Shown one piece after another: positions 15,191-23,102 of a DNA stretch of 38,958 bases. Within the stretch, counting starts at the first letter, position 1; the number at the start of each line of letters is the position of its first letter. The notes under the pieces were generated by a model. It made no database searches, was not told the DNA's origin, and worked only from the letters and a program-made list of their open reading frames with translations. A program made the position numbers and the translations under genes. The DNA comes from a virus: positions 1-38,958 of IMG/VR virus record IMGVR_UViG_3300042888_002025. One strand, given 5' to 3'.

Positions 15191-15525
15191 TAGTTTAGTT
15201 TAATTCTTTTTCCAACAGGTACGTTTTGAAATGGACTGGACTCTGGTATTATAATTTTTGAGCCTACTCCGATCATGCACCATTCGTCTGTGTCACTTAG
15301 GTGCATTATCCAGCTTGTGGTTCCTGTTTGCATATTACCCCACAGGCTTGTGATAGTACGTTGGTCTTGATTAACGCCTGCAATATACGGAATTTCTTCG
15401 TATTTTTTGGCAGTCATAAGAAACTCTTCCTGCGAACCACACACTACTTTTACGGTACGTTCGTGCAATTCTGCATGGGCTACTAAAGATGTTGCTAGTA
15501 GGATAGCAGCCAGTAATTTGTTCAT
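15190..15525 (-). CDS. Small secreted hypothetical protein
   Basis: 111 residues from the ATG at 15525, preferred over the in-frame TTG at 15555 because it begins the signal peptide (MNKLLAAILLATSLVAHA, cleavage near 18). Mature part has two Cys (V-V-C-G and E-W-C-M) that could form a disulfide in the periplasm. No family recognised. Last gene of the clpS-nucleotidyltransferase-purM operon, with a terminator at its stop codon. Confidence 0.6.
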   Translation of the reverse strand: MNKLLAAILLATSLVAHAELHERTVKVVCGSQEEFLMTAKKYEEIPYIAGVNQDQRTITSLWGNMQTGTTSWIMHLSDTDEWCMIGVGSKIIIPESSPFQNVPVGKRIKLN

Positions 15526-15560
15526 ATATAGTATATATGAACGAATCGTTGACAAAATAA

Positions 15561-15863
15561 TTAGTTATATCGAGCGCAAACTATTTGGTAGTATTCGTCA
15601 AGTTCGCTGCCCCATTTGCCTGTTAGATGCTCTAGTAGATCCTTGCACAATTTACCATTTTTGTCTTTGTTTGCTTGAACAAACTCGCCGTGCAGCTTTT
15701 TCCAATGGTCTAGCATGACCACTTCGGCAATGGGAATCTTGTCGCTGGGTACCACACAAAAAGTTTCTAAAATATCTTCACCTGCACTGTGTGGTTCAAG
15801 TTCTAGTACTGTGTATTTTTCTGCTAATTCTTCTGCTACCTGTCTTGAAAATATAATATCCAT
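15561..15863 (-). CDS. Hypothetical protein
   Basis: 100 residues, acidic N-terminal half, Lys-rich centre (A-N-K-D-K-N-G-K-L), ending Y-Q-I-V-C-A-R-Y-N. Not recognised. ATG shares a base with the exonuclease stop (TAATG). Confidence 0.55.
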   Translation of the reverse strand: MDIIFSRQVAEELAEKYTVLELEPHSAGEDILETFCVVPSDKIPIAEVVMLDHWKKLHGEFVQANKDKNGKLCKDLLEHLTGKWGSELDEYYQIVCARYN

Positions 15864-16399
15864 TATGCCCTTTTCTTTATGCCCACTTGTTTATACACCT
15901 GCTGCACCGCTTGTGCCTGATAATAGCAATCAATCAGAGCATTGTGTGCACCAGTTCTACCTTTCTCCCTAGGATCACCGTGTACACCAAACAGGGTACG
16001 ACTATCTCTAATTTGCCAAAACTGCCACGGGGTTGGACGTTGCATTTGTCTATACAAGTTTTCTAGTATCACAATGTCAAACGCCGGACCTTGGCACCAA
16101 ATGTTGCCAGAACCAACCAAGAACCGATTCAGCTGATCTAGCATTTCATTCATGCTGGTACGATCATGTTCTCCCAATGCTTCTTCTCTAACATCCTCGG
16201 GCTGTGTACCCCACCAGTCAACAGTTTCTTGTTGAATGTGCCGGTCCAGCGCAATTTGTTCATCCACGTCGCATCTGATGTAAAGTCCAGTGTCAGTGTC
16301 TACTTTGTCACCAAACGGATCAAACTTGACTGCTCCCAAGGTAAGAATCACACTCTCCGGTCTGGTACTAAGTGTTTCTATATCTAGCATTATGTCCAT
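15863..16399 (-). CDS. DnaQ-fold 3'-5' exonuclease (Rv2179c/DUF5051-like)
   Basis: 178 residues of the DEDD nuclease fold. Metal-binding residues are in place: D6 and E8 (M-L-D-I-E-T-L), D108 (G-P-A-F-D-I-V), H152 and D157 (A-H-N-A-L-I-D-C). The opening and the W-C-Q-G-P-A-F-D match the phage/Rv2179c-like 3'-5' exoribonuclease group. It may degrade RNA or single-stranded DNA ends. Start ATG with GGATA at eight bases. Lies 12 bases after purM. Confidence 0.85.
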   Translation of the reverse strand: MDIMLDIETLSTRPESVILTLGAVKFDPFGDKVDTDTGLYIRCDVDEQIALDRHIQQETVDWWGTQPEDVREEALGEHDRTSMNEMLDQLNRFLVGSGNIWCQGPAFDIVILENLYRQMQRPTPWQFWQIRDSRTLFGVHGDPREKGRTGAHNALIDCYYQAQAVQQVYKQVGIKKRA

Positions 16400-16411
16400 G
16401 ACAGTATCCGT

Positions 16412-17254
16412 TTAAAGTACTTGACCAATTAATTGTGCATCTTTGATATTCAAGTTACTGATATCATCAACTACCAAAATCATGCCCCATCCGCAATTGA
16501 ATGTGCTTTCAAATTCGTGTTTTGATAGCTGGCTACGTTCAAATAGGTCTTGCCACCAACTGTCAGCAGGTAAGTCAATATTCAATTTATAGTCATGTCC
16601 ATTTAATACTCTGGGTAGATTGCCATGAATGCCGCCACCAGTGATATGACTGCAGGCCTTGATATAGGCCAGATTGTCCATGATCTCATTGGTGTAGATT
16701 CTGGTAGGGGTCAACGGAATTTCGTCAATTGGTAACAGTTTACGCAATAAACTAAATCCATTACTGTGTGGACCACTACTGGGGATTCCCACCAATAGAT
16801 CACCACTCTTGACTGACTGGGGTAAATCTTTTTCTACCACACCCATGCAAAAGCCAGCTAGATCAAATTGACTACCGTTGTATACTCCGGGCATCTCTGC
16901 AGTTTCACCACCCACTAGTTTGCAACCAGCAAGTTTACACCCTTGTATGATACCATCCAGGATAATTTTACTTTTTGCTAAATCCAACTTACCAGTTGCA
17001 TAGTAATCTAAAAAGCTATGTGGTCTGGCGCCTTGACACAATACATCATTGGTACACATGGCAACCAAGTCTATACCAATGGTATCAAACTTGTTCTGTG
17101 CTTCTGCCACCAGCAGTTTGGTGCCAACTCCATCTGTTGATAACACAACTTTCACACCACCAAGATCAATCACAGCACCGTACCCAGACATACCTAGATA
17201 CTTTACCAATTGGTCTGCTAATTCAACATCTACTCCGGCACTTTTGTAGTCCAT
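16412..17254 (-). CDS. purM: Phosphoribosylformylglycinamidine cyclo-ligase (AIR synthetase), compact
   Basis: PurM closes the imidazole ring of AIR in de novo purine synthesis, using ATP. 280 residues against about 345 in bacteria. Core motifs are intact: Y-K-S-A-G-V-D, S-T-D-G-V-G-T-K-L, F-L-D-Y-Y-A-T-G-K-L, V-G-G-E-T-A-E-M-P-G, S-S-G-P-H-S-N-G and T-G-G-G-I. The shortening comes from trimmed loops and the loss of about ten C-terminal residues, so activity is likely retained. It follows the nucleotidyltransferase by two bases. Phage purM is known from cyanophages and would raise purine supply. Confidence 0.92.
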   Translation of the reverse strand: MDYKSAGVDVELADQLVKYLGMSGYGAVIDLGGVKVVLSTDGVGTKLLVAEAQNKFDTIGIDLVAMCTNDVLCQGARPHSFLDYYATGKLDLAKSKIILDGIIQGCKLAGCKLVGGETAEMPGVYNGSQFDLAGFCMGVVEKDLPQSVKSGDLLVGIPSSGPHSNGFSLLRKLLPIDEIPLTPTRIYTNEIMDNLAYIKACSHITGGGIHGNLPRVLNGHDYKLNIDLPADSWWQDLFERSQLSKHEFESTFNCGWGMILVVDDISNLNIKDAQLIGQVL

Positions 17255-17256
17255 TA

Positions 17257-17730
17257 CTACCCTTTCAATGCTCGATGGGCTTCGGCTGCTGCAACACGTT
17301 TACGTAAACTACTAGAACTAAATGAGTGATCGCGTCCGTTAAACACCAGTTCAATATTACGCTCACAGCATTCACCGCGACCAGTAAAGTCTTTGTTTTC
17401 GTATTCTATACCCAGTATTCTAACATCAACTGGCAATATGAGCAAGAGGTCAATAAGGTCTTGTTCAGTCTGGTACACAACTATTTCGTCTACGAAACGT
17501 GTGGCACTAAGTTGTATCTGTCGTTCTACAATACTCTGCACAGGAGGATTCTTGCTATCCGGACGATCTATAGTGGGATCTGTTTGTAATCCTGCAATTA
17601 GGTAATCGCAGTGATTTTTTGCTTCACTCAGCATGGCAACATGCCCGGCGTGCAACATATCAAAGGTTGAGAAGGTAATACCAATCTTAAGACCCTGGGC
17701 CTTAAGCTCTTTGATTTTATTAAATATCAT
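17257..17730 (-). CDS. Cytidylyltransferase-family nucleotidyltransferase
   Basis: 157 residues of the HxGH class. H27-A-G-H30 in T-F-D-M-L-H-A-G-H and the S-S-S-S-L-R-K-R-V signature near 139-147 are both present, as in glycerol-3-phosphate cytidylyltransferase and HldE C-terminal domains. It would activate a phosphorylated alcohol or sugar as a CDP- or ADP-derivative. The exact substrate cannot be assigned. Lies between clpS and purM in one operon; it could feed the sugar genes upstream in the map. Confidence 0.8.
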   Translation of the reverse strand: MIFNKIKELKAQGLKIGITFSTFDMLHAGHVAMLSEAKNHCDYLIAGLQTDPTIDRPDSKNPPVQSIVERQIQLSATRFVDEIVVYQTEQDLIDLLLILPVDVRILGIEYENKDFTGRGECCERNIELVFNGRDHSFSSSSLRKRVAAAEAHRALKG

Positions 17731-17733
17731 TTA

Positions 17734-18042
17734 TTAAGCTGGTTCTAGTTTGACGTTAAGGGGAAAGCCATTGGTTCGAGCCAGCATTGTGGCCTCGACA
17801 CCTTTTTGTTCTGCAATTTCATAAGGAAGGGTGCTAACCACACTGCTTCCTTGTTCATGTATGCGTTGAGTAATTTCTGTAGCAGTTTCTTCGTCGTGAT
17901 GAAAAATATTTTTTAAACTTTCTATCACAAATTCTGTCGTGGTAACATTGTCGTTGAGATAGATCACATTAAACAAACTTGGAGGTTGGATGTCCGTTTT
18001 AGTTTGCACTCGAGGTTTTACAATAACGTCCGTTTTACTCAT
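17734..18042 (-). CDS. clpS: ClpS-like N-degron adaptor
   Basis: ClpS delivers proteins with destabilising N-terminal residues to ClpAP. 102 residues, normal length with a flexible N-tail (1-24). The binding region reads N30-D-N-V-T-T-T-E-F38, against E. coli N34-D-D-Y-T-P-M-E-F. The asparagine and first aspartate are kept; the second aspartate, the proline and the pocket methionine (E. coli M40) are N, T and T. The conserved H of I-H-E-Q-G (E. coli H66) is present. First gene of its operon, behind a promoter and a 5' hairpin. Confidence 0.85.
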   Translation of the reverse strand: MSKTDVIVKPRVQTKTDIQPPSLFNVIYLNDNVTTTEFVIESLKNIFHHDEETATEITQRIHEQGSSVVSTLPYEIAEQKGVEATMLARTNGFPLNVKLEPA

Positions 18043-18057
18043 AATTTTATATAGTTG

Positions 18058-18081
18058 CGTAAGGGGAGGAATCCCCTTACG
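18058..18081 (-). other. 5'-leader stem-loop of the clpS operon
   Basis: Perfect 9-bp stem CGTAAGGGG/CCCCTTACG (18058-18066 with 18073-18081), six-base loop. No T-run follows on either strand, so it is a poor terminator. The promoter just upstream would start RNA at about 18079, placing the hairpin at the very 5' end of the clpS mRNA. Confidence 0.7.
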
Positions 18082-18085
18082 TGTT

Positions 18086-18114
18086 ATTATACTACTTATC
18101 TAATTACTTTGCAA
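18086..18114 (-). promoter_or_regulatory. Sigma-70-type promoter of the clpS operon
   Basis: TTGCAA (18114-18109), 17-bp spacer, TATAAT (18091-18086). Same TTGCAA form as before the phasin-like and SleB genes. The -35 lies in the last codons of hsp20. Confidence 0.75.
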
Positions 18115-18541
18115 ACGTAATAGCAATTTTCTTGGGTTTTTGTTCGTCGGGCACAATGTGCTCAATGCTGACTGCCAAAATACCGTTTATCACAGTGGCA
18201 CCTTTGACTTCCATGTGTTCAGCCAATGGAAATGCACGAGTAAATGCGCGAGAACTGATACCACGATAATGATAAGTGTATTCGTCCTGTTGATGCTGTT
18301 CACCTTTTACAGTGAGCACATTGTCCTTGAATTCAATATCAAGTTCATCCTCAGCGAACCCAGCCACTGCCAATTGAATGGCATAATGTGTTTCATCAAT
18401 TTGCACAATGTTGTGCGGAGGGTAATTACCATCTACCTTACTGTTGGCAAAAGTGCGTCCCAGTTCGTTAAATAGTCTATCAAATCCCACAGCGTGGCGA
18501 TGGATAGTAGGTAAATCAAAGGTTGTAATATATGTTGTCAT
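18104..18541 (-). CDS. Small heat-shock protein, Hsp20/IbpA type
   Basis: 145 residues. ATP-independent holdase that keeps unfolding proteins soluble for DnaK. The alpha-crystallin domain spans about 38-130, with A-V-A-G-F-A-E-D-E-L-D-I near its start and the N-G-I-L-A-V-S-I strand (A-x-x-x-G-x-L type motif) near its end. The tail ends P-K-K-I-A-I, the I-x-I oligomerisation motif. The leader before the ATG carries AAGGAGAAAA and a TAAGCAAGTT sequence (plus strand) also found before dnaK. No strong promoter is seen upstream, so it is probably read through from dnaK. Confidence 0.93.
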   Translation of the reverse strand: MTTYITTFDLPTIHRHAVGFDRLFNELGRTFANSKVDGNYPPHNIVQIDETHYAIQLAVAGFAEDELDIEFKDNVLTVKGEQHQQDEYTYHYRGISSRAFTRAFPLAEHMEVKGATVINGILAVSIEHIVPDEQKPKKIAITFAK

Positions 18542-18576
18542 AGTTTTCTCCTTTCATGTAAGCAAGTTATGACGTT

Positions 18577-18616
18577 ATATGGGTGTAGACCCCACCTGGG
18601 CATCTACACCGCATAT
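18577..18616 (-). other. Intergenic stem-loop between dnaK and hsp20
   Basis: GGTGTAGA (18582-18589) pairs with TCTACACC (18603-18610), with inner CCCA/TGGG pairing and an outer ATAT/ATAT extension. No U-tract follows. It could be a weak terminator, an RNA-processing site, or a temperature-sensitive leader for hsp20. Confidence 0.6.
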
Positions 18617-18619
18617 GCT

Positions 18620-20506
18620 TTACTTTGTTTCTTTAAACTCAGCATCAACCACCGTGTCATCTGCTGCCGGCGTAGTAGACTGTGATGTGGCTGCTGCTTT
18701 TGCTTCATTGATTGCATTGGCGGCCACAAACAATTCTGATATCTTGGTAGTGATCACTTCCTTGTCTGTGCCTGCAATCGTCTCTTGTAGTTCCGTTATT
18801 TTGTCATTAATTTGTTTCGTCTGGTCCTCGGTAAGTTGGCCGTCAACCTCGGCAAGATCAGTTTTAACTTTGTGAATAATTGCATCTGCTTGATTACGTG
18901 CCTCAATCAATTCGCGCTGTTTGGCGTCTGCATCAGCATTGGCTTCAGCATCGCGAATCATTTCGTCAATCTGCTCTTGGCTTAGACCTGAATCTGATTT
19001 GATAGTGATCTTGTTTTCTTTGCCAGTACTTTTATCACGAGCACTTACTTTGAGAATACCATTGGCATCAACATCCAACGAAACTTCAATCTGCGGCGTT
19101 CCGCGTCGAGCAGGTGCAATTCCTTCCAAGTTGAATTCACCTAACAGTTTGTTATATTGCACAAGTTCACGTTCTCCTTGACAAACTTTGATTGTCACAG
19201 CAGGCTGGTTATCTTCTGCTGTGGAAAACACTTGACTATGCTTGGTAGGAATAGTGGTGTTCTTTTGGATTAGTTTGGTCATCACTCCGCCCATGGTTTC
19301 GATTCCCAGGCTTAGTGGGGTTACATCAAGGAGTAGTACGTCATTACGGCTACCACCCAACACAGCACCTTGTACTGCTGCGCCAACCGCTACTGCTTCA
19401 TCAGGATTGACATCACGTCGTGGTGCCCGTCCAAATAATTGTTCAACTGCTTCCTGTACCTTGGGCATGCGTGTCATACCGCCTACCAAGATAACTTCAT
19501 CAATGTCGCCGGGCACACAACCTGCATCACGCATGGCCACACGGCACGGTTCAATACTGCGTTGAATCAGTTCTTCAACCAGGCCTTCCAGTTTGGAACG
19601 GGTCAACTTGATGTTCATGTGCTTGGGACCTGTGGCATCTGCTGTGATGTAAGGTAAGTTTACATCTGTTTGTGTGCTGCTGCTGAGTTCAATCTTGGTA
19701 CGTTCTGCTGCATCTTTGAGTCGTTGCAGGGCCATAACGTCTAGGGCTAGATCAACTCCAGTTTCTTTTTTAAACTGGTCAATCAAGTAATCCATAATGC
19801 GTTGGTCAAAGTCTTCGCCACCTAGGAATGTATCACCATTGGTGGAAAGTACTTCAAATTGCTTATCACCATCCACGTTAGCAATATCAATGATACTAAC
19901 ATCAAAGGTACCACCACCCAAATCGTACACAGCGATCTTGCGATCAACTTTTTCATTTTTATCGATTCCATATGCCAAGGCCGCTGCGGTCGGCTCATTG
20001 ATAATCCGCAGCACTTCTAGTCCTGCAATTGCGCCAGCATCTTTGGTTGCTTGGCGTTGACTGTCATTGAAGTAAGCAGGCACAGTGATAACTGCCTGTG
20101 TTACTTCACGTCCCAAATAGTCCTCGGCAGTCTTTTTCATTTTACGAATGACTTCTGCTGAGATCTGGGGCGGGGCCAGTTCTTTGTCCCCGGTTGAGAC
20201 CCATGCATCACCATTACTACTTTCAATAATGGTATAAGGCATAAGGCCAATGTCTTTTTGAACTGCCTCTTCTTTGAATTTACGTCCAATTAGACGCTTG
20301 GCAGCATAGATAGTACTTTTTGGATTTGTAACTGCTTGACGCTTTGCACCAGCGCCGACAATAATTTCTTCTGCAGTGTAGGCAACCACGCTGGGCGTAG
20401 TACGTGCGCCTTCTGAATTTTCAATTACTTTAGGTTGGCCATTTTCGATTACTGCTACGCAGCTATTTGTAGTTCCGAGATCTATGCCAATAATACGGTT
20501 AGACAT
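18620..20506 (-). CDS. dnaK: Hsp70 chaperone DnaK, full length
   Basis: 628 residues versus 638 in E. coli; no truncation. ATPase domain: [10 protein letters not shown] (7-16), [11 protein letters not shown], and [13 protein letters not shown]. Linker [11 protein letters not shown] leads to the substrate domain and helical lid; the tail [13 protein letters not shown] retains the V-D-A-E-F ending of bacterial DnaK. It closely resembles proteobacterial DnaK, so recent gain from a host is likely. No dnaJ or grpE is in the window, so it probably uses host cofactors. ATG follows AAGGAG; promoter and a TATAAATA lie upstream. Confidence 0.96.
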   Translation of the reverse strand: MSNRIIGIDLGTTNSCVAVIENGQPKVIENSEGARTTPSVVAYTAEEIIVGAGAKRQAVTNPKSTIYAAKRLIGRKFKEEAVQKDIGLMPYTIIESSNGDAWVSTGDKELAPPQISAEVIRKMKKTAEDYLGREVTQAVITVPAYFNDSQRQATKDAGAIAGLEVLRIINEPTAAALAYGIDKNEKVDRKIAVYDLGGGTFDVSIIDIANVDGDKQFEVLSTNGDTFLGGEDFDQRIMDYLIDQFKKETGVDLALDVMALQRLKDAAERTKIELSSSTQTDVNLPYITADATGPKHMNIKLTRSKLEGLVEELIQRSIEPCRVAMRDAGCVPGDIDEVILVGGMTRMPKVQEAVEQLFGRAPRRDVNPDEAVAVGAAVQGAVLGGSRNDVLLLDVTPLSLGIETMGGVMTKLIQKNTTIPTKHSQVFSTAEDNQPAVTIKVCQGERELVQYNKLLGEFNLEGIAPARRGTPQIEVSLDVDANGILKVSARDKSTGKENKITIKSDSGLSQEQIDEMIRDAEANADADAKQRELIEARNQADAIIHKVKTDLAEVDGQLTEDQTKQINDKITELQETIAGTDKEVITTKISELFVAANAINEAKAAATSQSTTPAADDTVVDAEFKETK

Positions 20507-20565
20507 GTTAATTTCTCCTTAAATTAAGCAAGTTGTTAGTATGAGCCCGAAGCATCCCACACATG

Positions 20566-20573
20566 TATTTATA
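20566..20573 (-). promoter_or_regulatory. Exact T4-type late promoter (TATAAATA) before dnaK
   Basis: Minus-strand TATAAATA, identical to the T4 late consensus, 60 bases before the dnaK ATG. The best single match to this motif in the window. Confidence 0.6.
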
Positions 20574-20578
20574 TCTGT

Positions 20579-20607
20579 ATTATAACAAACTTTTTGCGTT
20601 AGAACAA
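20579..20607 (-). promoter_or_regulatory. Sigma-70-type promoter before dnaK
   Basis: TTGTTC (20607-20602), 17-bp spacer, TATAAT (20584-20579). The -35 lies in the last codons of rpsU. No sigma-32-like heat-shock promoter was seen here, so phage dnaK appears to be on viral/housekeeping control. Confidence 0.6.
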
Positions 20608-20841
20608 TTTTTTTGGCAATTGTTGGTCGGACAATTTCTTTTTCCAGCGACGACGGGCTGCGGCCTTGGCTTTTTTCCTGCGTGTGGTTGGTTTTTCGTA
20701 GGTTTCCCGTTCACGCAGATCTTGCAACAACCCAGAATCTGCCACTTTCTTTTTGAATTTGCGCAGAGCTTTTTCCACATTGTCGTTGCCCACAACAACT
20801 AAGTTCCCTGTGATTTTGTTTCTTTTTTCGTAATATGCCAT
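20599..20841 (-). CDS. rpsU: Ribosomal protein bS21
   Basis: 80 residues from the ATG at 20841; an upstream in-frame start at 20877 would add 12 residues not typical of the family. bS21 sits near the anti-Shine-Dalgarno end of 16S rRNA and helps initiation. The core N-D-N-V-E-K-A-L-R-K-F-K-K-K-V and a basic R-R-K-K-A-K-A-A-A-R-R-R region are classic. Carried by several phages of aquatic bacteria, where it may favour viral mRNA. Confidence 0.93.
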   Translation of the reverse strand: MAYYEKRNKITGNLVVVGNDNVEKALRKFKKKVADSGLLQDLRERETYEKPTTRRKKAKAAARRRWKKKLSDQQLPKKLF

Positions 20842-20851
20842 AGTTGAATAT

Positions 20852-21199
20852 TTATTTGGTTTGGTTCTGCAAACCAAAATAATCTAGTACACTGTTTACT
20901 TTGGTGGCCGGGGTCAGGTATGTGGCATCACCGTAGTAGTAGGTATTCGCTAGTTTGTATAAAAAATCCAACTCAGCCACAGTGTTACCAACAATGACCG
21001 CTGCTGACCGGGCAATGGATTGATCAAGCCAGGTCAGTTCGTTCATTTCAGTTCGATACAGGTATATGTTGTACACGTTAGGACTGACTTTGCACATGTT
21101 GGCCAACAGCTCCACTTCATCAACTGTGGCATCAACCACAGTGACAGTGTGCAAATCATCATCTACAAAGTCCGGAGGAGTTATAAAGTTACTATGCAT
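20852..21199 (-). CDS. Conserved phage protein, unknown function
   Basis: 115 residues with an alternating alpha/beta look. Segments V-N-V-Y-N-I-Y-L-Y, then a D-Q-S-I-A-R-S-A-A-V-I-V-G region, then Y-Y-Y-G-D. I recognise similar proteins near membrane/coiled-coil genes in T4-like phages but not a function. It overlaps the upstream gene by eight bases. Confidence 0.6.
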   Translation of the reverse strand: MHSNFITPPDFVDDDLHTVTVVDATVDEVELLANMCKVSPNVYNIYLYRTEMNELTWLDQSIARSAAVIVGNTVAELDFLYKLANTYYYGDATYLTPATKVNSVLDYFGLQNQTK

Positions 21200-22706
21200 T
21201 TTTCTTCAAAATATCTTCAATTTGTTGTTCGACCTGTGACTGTTCAGCAGCACTCAGATCTTCAATTTCGTATTCACCAGCTTCCAGTTTGGCAATCAGG
21301 TGCTGTATGTATGCCTGGTTATAAGTGTAGGAATCAGTTGAATTCTTGTCTATCTCAATCCATTTGGATCCATTCCATTTGTACAATTGCTCAGGCAAGT
21401 AATCTGTACGAATAAACATATCGCCTTTGGCAGGTGCAGCAGGAAATGCATCCCCGAATCCACATTGACCAGCAGTGACACTTGCTTTTTGGTTATCTGC
21501 TTGTATGGACAAGTCCGGATGCAACTTGGTAAATGCATCTAGGTTATACACCTTGCCACGATATCTGACAGCATAATCTGCACCGCGTCGAACTGGGGTG
21601 TTGAATACATCAACAGGAAGAGGCTCTTCAGGTGGTAGCGCCTCGGTGGCCGATACCGTGTCCTGAGCTGGCGGTTGTGTGACTTCAACTTGCGGCAGCG
21701 TTTCATCTAAGTTAACAGTTTGGATCTGCTCTGGAATTGCCTCTGGTTCAATGACTTCGGTCACAGGCTCAGCCGGCTCTAACTGGTCTACAGCAGCATT
21801 GGCAGCAATAATTCGTATCTGCTCTAACTGTTCTTCAGTTAAAGGAGCATCGTCGGGTTCGTAATGAGGTGGCGACTCGGCCGGTGGTTCTTCAGTCGCA
21901 GCCACGGTCGGAACAGTTTGTTCTTCCTCATTGTGTGCCCGAACTTTATCTTCTCTTGCCCATTCTAGTTGTTTATTGGATGCTAGAATTAAACATAGAG
22001 CCAATGGATCAAAAACTATAACAATAAGAATAATGATCCAACTCACAGCACGTTCCAATACATTAGCATCCGGATTGTCACCGTAGACGAAGGCTGCAAT
22101 ATATTTTACTGGACCAACATCGGCTTCGATCTTTCTAAACTCTGCTGCCAATGGCGCACGTTCTTGTTGTAGTCGGGCAATCTTCTTTTGTGCTGTGACA
22201 ATTTCTGTTTGTAGACTGGAACGTTCCCGGGCCTGCTGTTTACGTACCAGCACAGCTCTTTCAGCACCACGTTCAGTATCTGTACGACCAAGTAAGCTAT
22301 CTACTTGTGCATCCATTTGTTGTAATGCTCGTTTGTTTGCGTCTATGTTGTCTTTTTCGGTTTTGATTTGTTCGTCGTAGATGGCAACTTTACTCATTGC
22401 ATCACCGCTGACTAGATTTTGGTCACTGTGTGCTTTGCTTAGGAATCCAAAGATGCCCATACTGGTCAACAGCATCAGGAACACAATGGCCGGAATAAGA
22501 TAGGTTTTGTATGCCCACGAAATTCTAGCCCAGTTGTTATGCAACCAAACTGTGGCAGTAATTTTACCAGCTTCTAGTGCACCGCCCATGATAATAACAG
22601 GCACCACGGCTGCGGCAAAGATGGCTGTTAGGCCTTCAACTGAATACCAGGCAGCAATTGCACTAATGGTGATGGCAATTACCATCATTAAGTAACCGAA
22701 TATCAT
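21192..22706 (-). CDS. Large membrane/coiled-coil protein
   Basis: 504 residues. Hydrophobic helices at about 3-22, 27-45, 71-93 and 222-246. Between the last two is a charged coiled coil (about 108-200). Then follows a long acidic, Pro/Glu/Thr-rich linker (255-370), and a C-terminal region with R-Y-R-G-K-V-Y-N-L and W-N-G-S-K-W-I-E-I. The overall plan is that of a virus protein placed in the host envelope. It has a promoter of its own; function unknown, though similar proteins recur in aquatic T4-like phages. Confidence 0.65.
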   Translation of the reverse strand: MIFGYLMMVIAITISAIAAWYSVEGLTAIFAAAVVPVIIMGGALEAGKITATVWLHNNWARISWAYKTYLIPAIVFLMLLTSMGIFGFLSKAHSDQNLVSGDAMSKVAIYDEQIKTEKDNIDANKRALQQMDAQVDSLLGRTDTERGAERAVLVRKQQARERSSLQTEIVTAQKKIARLQQERAPLAAEFRKIEADVGPVKYIAAFVYGDNPDANVLERAVSWIIILIVIVFDPLALCLILASNKQLEWAREDKVRAHNEEEQTVPTVAATEEPPAESPPHYEPDDAPLTEEQLEQIRIIAANAAVDQLEPAEPVTEVIEPEAIPEQIQTVNLDETLPQVEVTQPPAQDTVSATEALPPEEPLPVDVFNTPVRRGADYAVRYRGKVYNLDAFTKLHPDLSIQADNQKASVTAGQCGFGDAFPAAPAKGDMFIRTDYLPEQLYKWNGSKWIEIDKNSTDSYTYNQAYIQHLIAKLEAGEYEIEDLSAAEQSQVEQQIEDILKKNA

Positions 22707-22712
22707 AGTCAG

Positions 22713-22720
22713 TATTTATT
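22713..22720 (-). promoter_or_regulatory. Possible T4-type late promoter (AATAAATA)
   Basis: Minus-strand AATAAATA seven bases before the ATG at 22706, in the same 14-base stretch as at 15058-15071. If used, the RNA would begin about at the start codon. Confidence 0.35.
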
Positions 22721-22735
22721 TAGAATAGTGTGGTT

Positions 22736-22764
22736 ACTATAGCAGTTTATTGCTGGCGGGTCAA
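22736..22764 (-). promoter_or_regulatory. Sigma-70-type promoter of the membrane/coiled-coil gene
   Basis: TTGACC (22764-22759), 17-bp spacer, TATAGT (22741-22736) preceded by TGC; it belongs to the same TTGACC/TGC set as at 106, 4932 and 26691. Confidence 0.82.
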
Positions 22765-22795
22765 CTGTTTTGATTTAATCTTCTAACCAAACCAA

Positions 22796-23101
22796 TTAAT
22801 TATGCTCCTGCCAGTTTACAATGCCCACAGCATCATCGTTGTTGGTAGTGGCTAACGCTGCCAAACACCATATGTCTGACACACCCGCTATAGTTCTGCC
22901 CAACTGTTGGCTAAAGTCTATTTCATATAAGGCACCATAGCGTGGCAAGTAGGCTTCTATACGAAATGCTTGGCTGCGTAGGCTTTTGATTGATACCCAT
23001 ATGCAGGGCTCGTACTCACCGTGGCCGCTTTTAAAATCATAGAGGAATTCTCTACGCACAAAGCAATGTACGGGTGGAAGGTTGGCTACTAGGAAACTCA
23101 T
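22796..23101 (-). CDS. Conserved phage protein, unknown function
   Basis: 101 residues beginning M-S-F-L-V-A-N-L-P-P-V-H-C-F-V-R-R, with G-H-G-E-Y-E-P-C-I-W-V-S-I-K-S near residue 34 and L-P-R-Y-G-A-L-Y. I recognise this pattern from hypothetical proteins of aquatic phages. Follows the virion protein gene by one base. Confidence 0.65.
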   Translation of the reverse strand: MSFLVANLPPVHCFVRREFLYDFKSGHGEYEPCIWVSIKSLRSQAFRIEAYLPRYGALYEIDFSQQLGRTIAGVSDIWCLAALATTNNDDAVGIVNWQEHN

Positions 23102-23102
23102 A

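Noticed and set aside
17770-17790. GGTTCGA as a possible tRNA T-loop
   Set aside because: It is within clpS codons and no cloverleaf could be built around it; no tRNA was found elsewhere.
18058-18081. Hairpin as a rho-independent terminator of hsp20
   Set aside because: No T-run on either strand, and the clpS promoter lies upstream of it, so a leader role fits better.
18620-20506. Reading the window as a bacterial chromosome because of DnaK, Hsp20 and PurM
   Set aside because: Neighbours are phage-type throughout (PAAR, fibre, bS21, tiny overlapping genes), and none of the usual dnaJ, grpE or purN partners is present.
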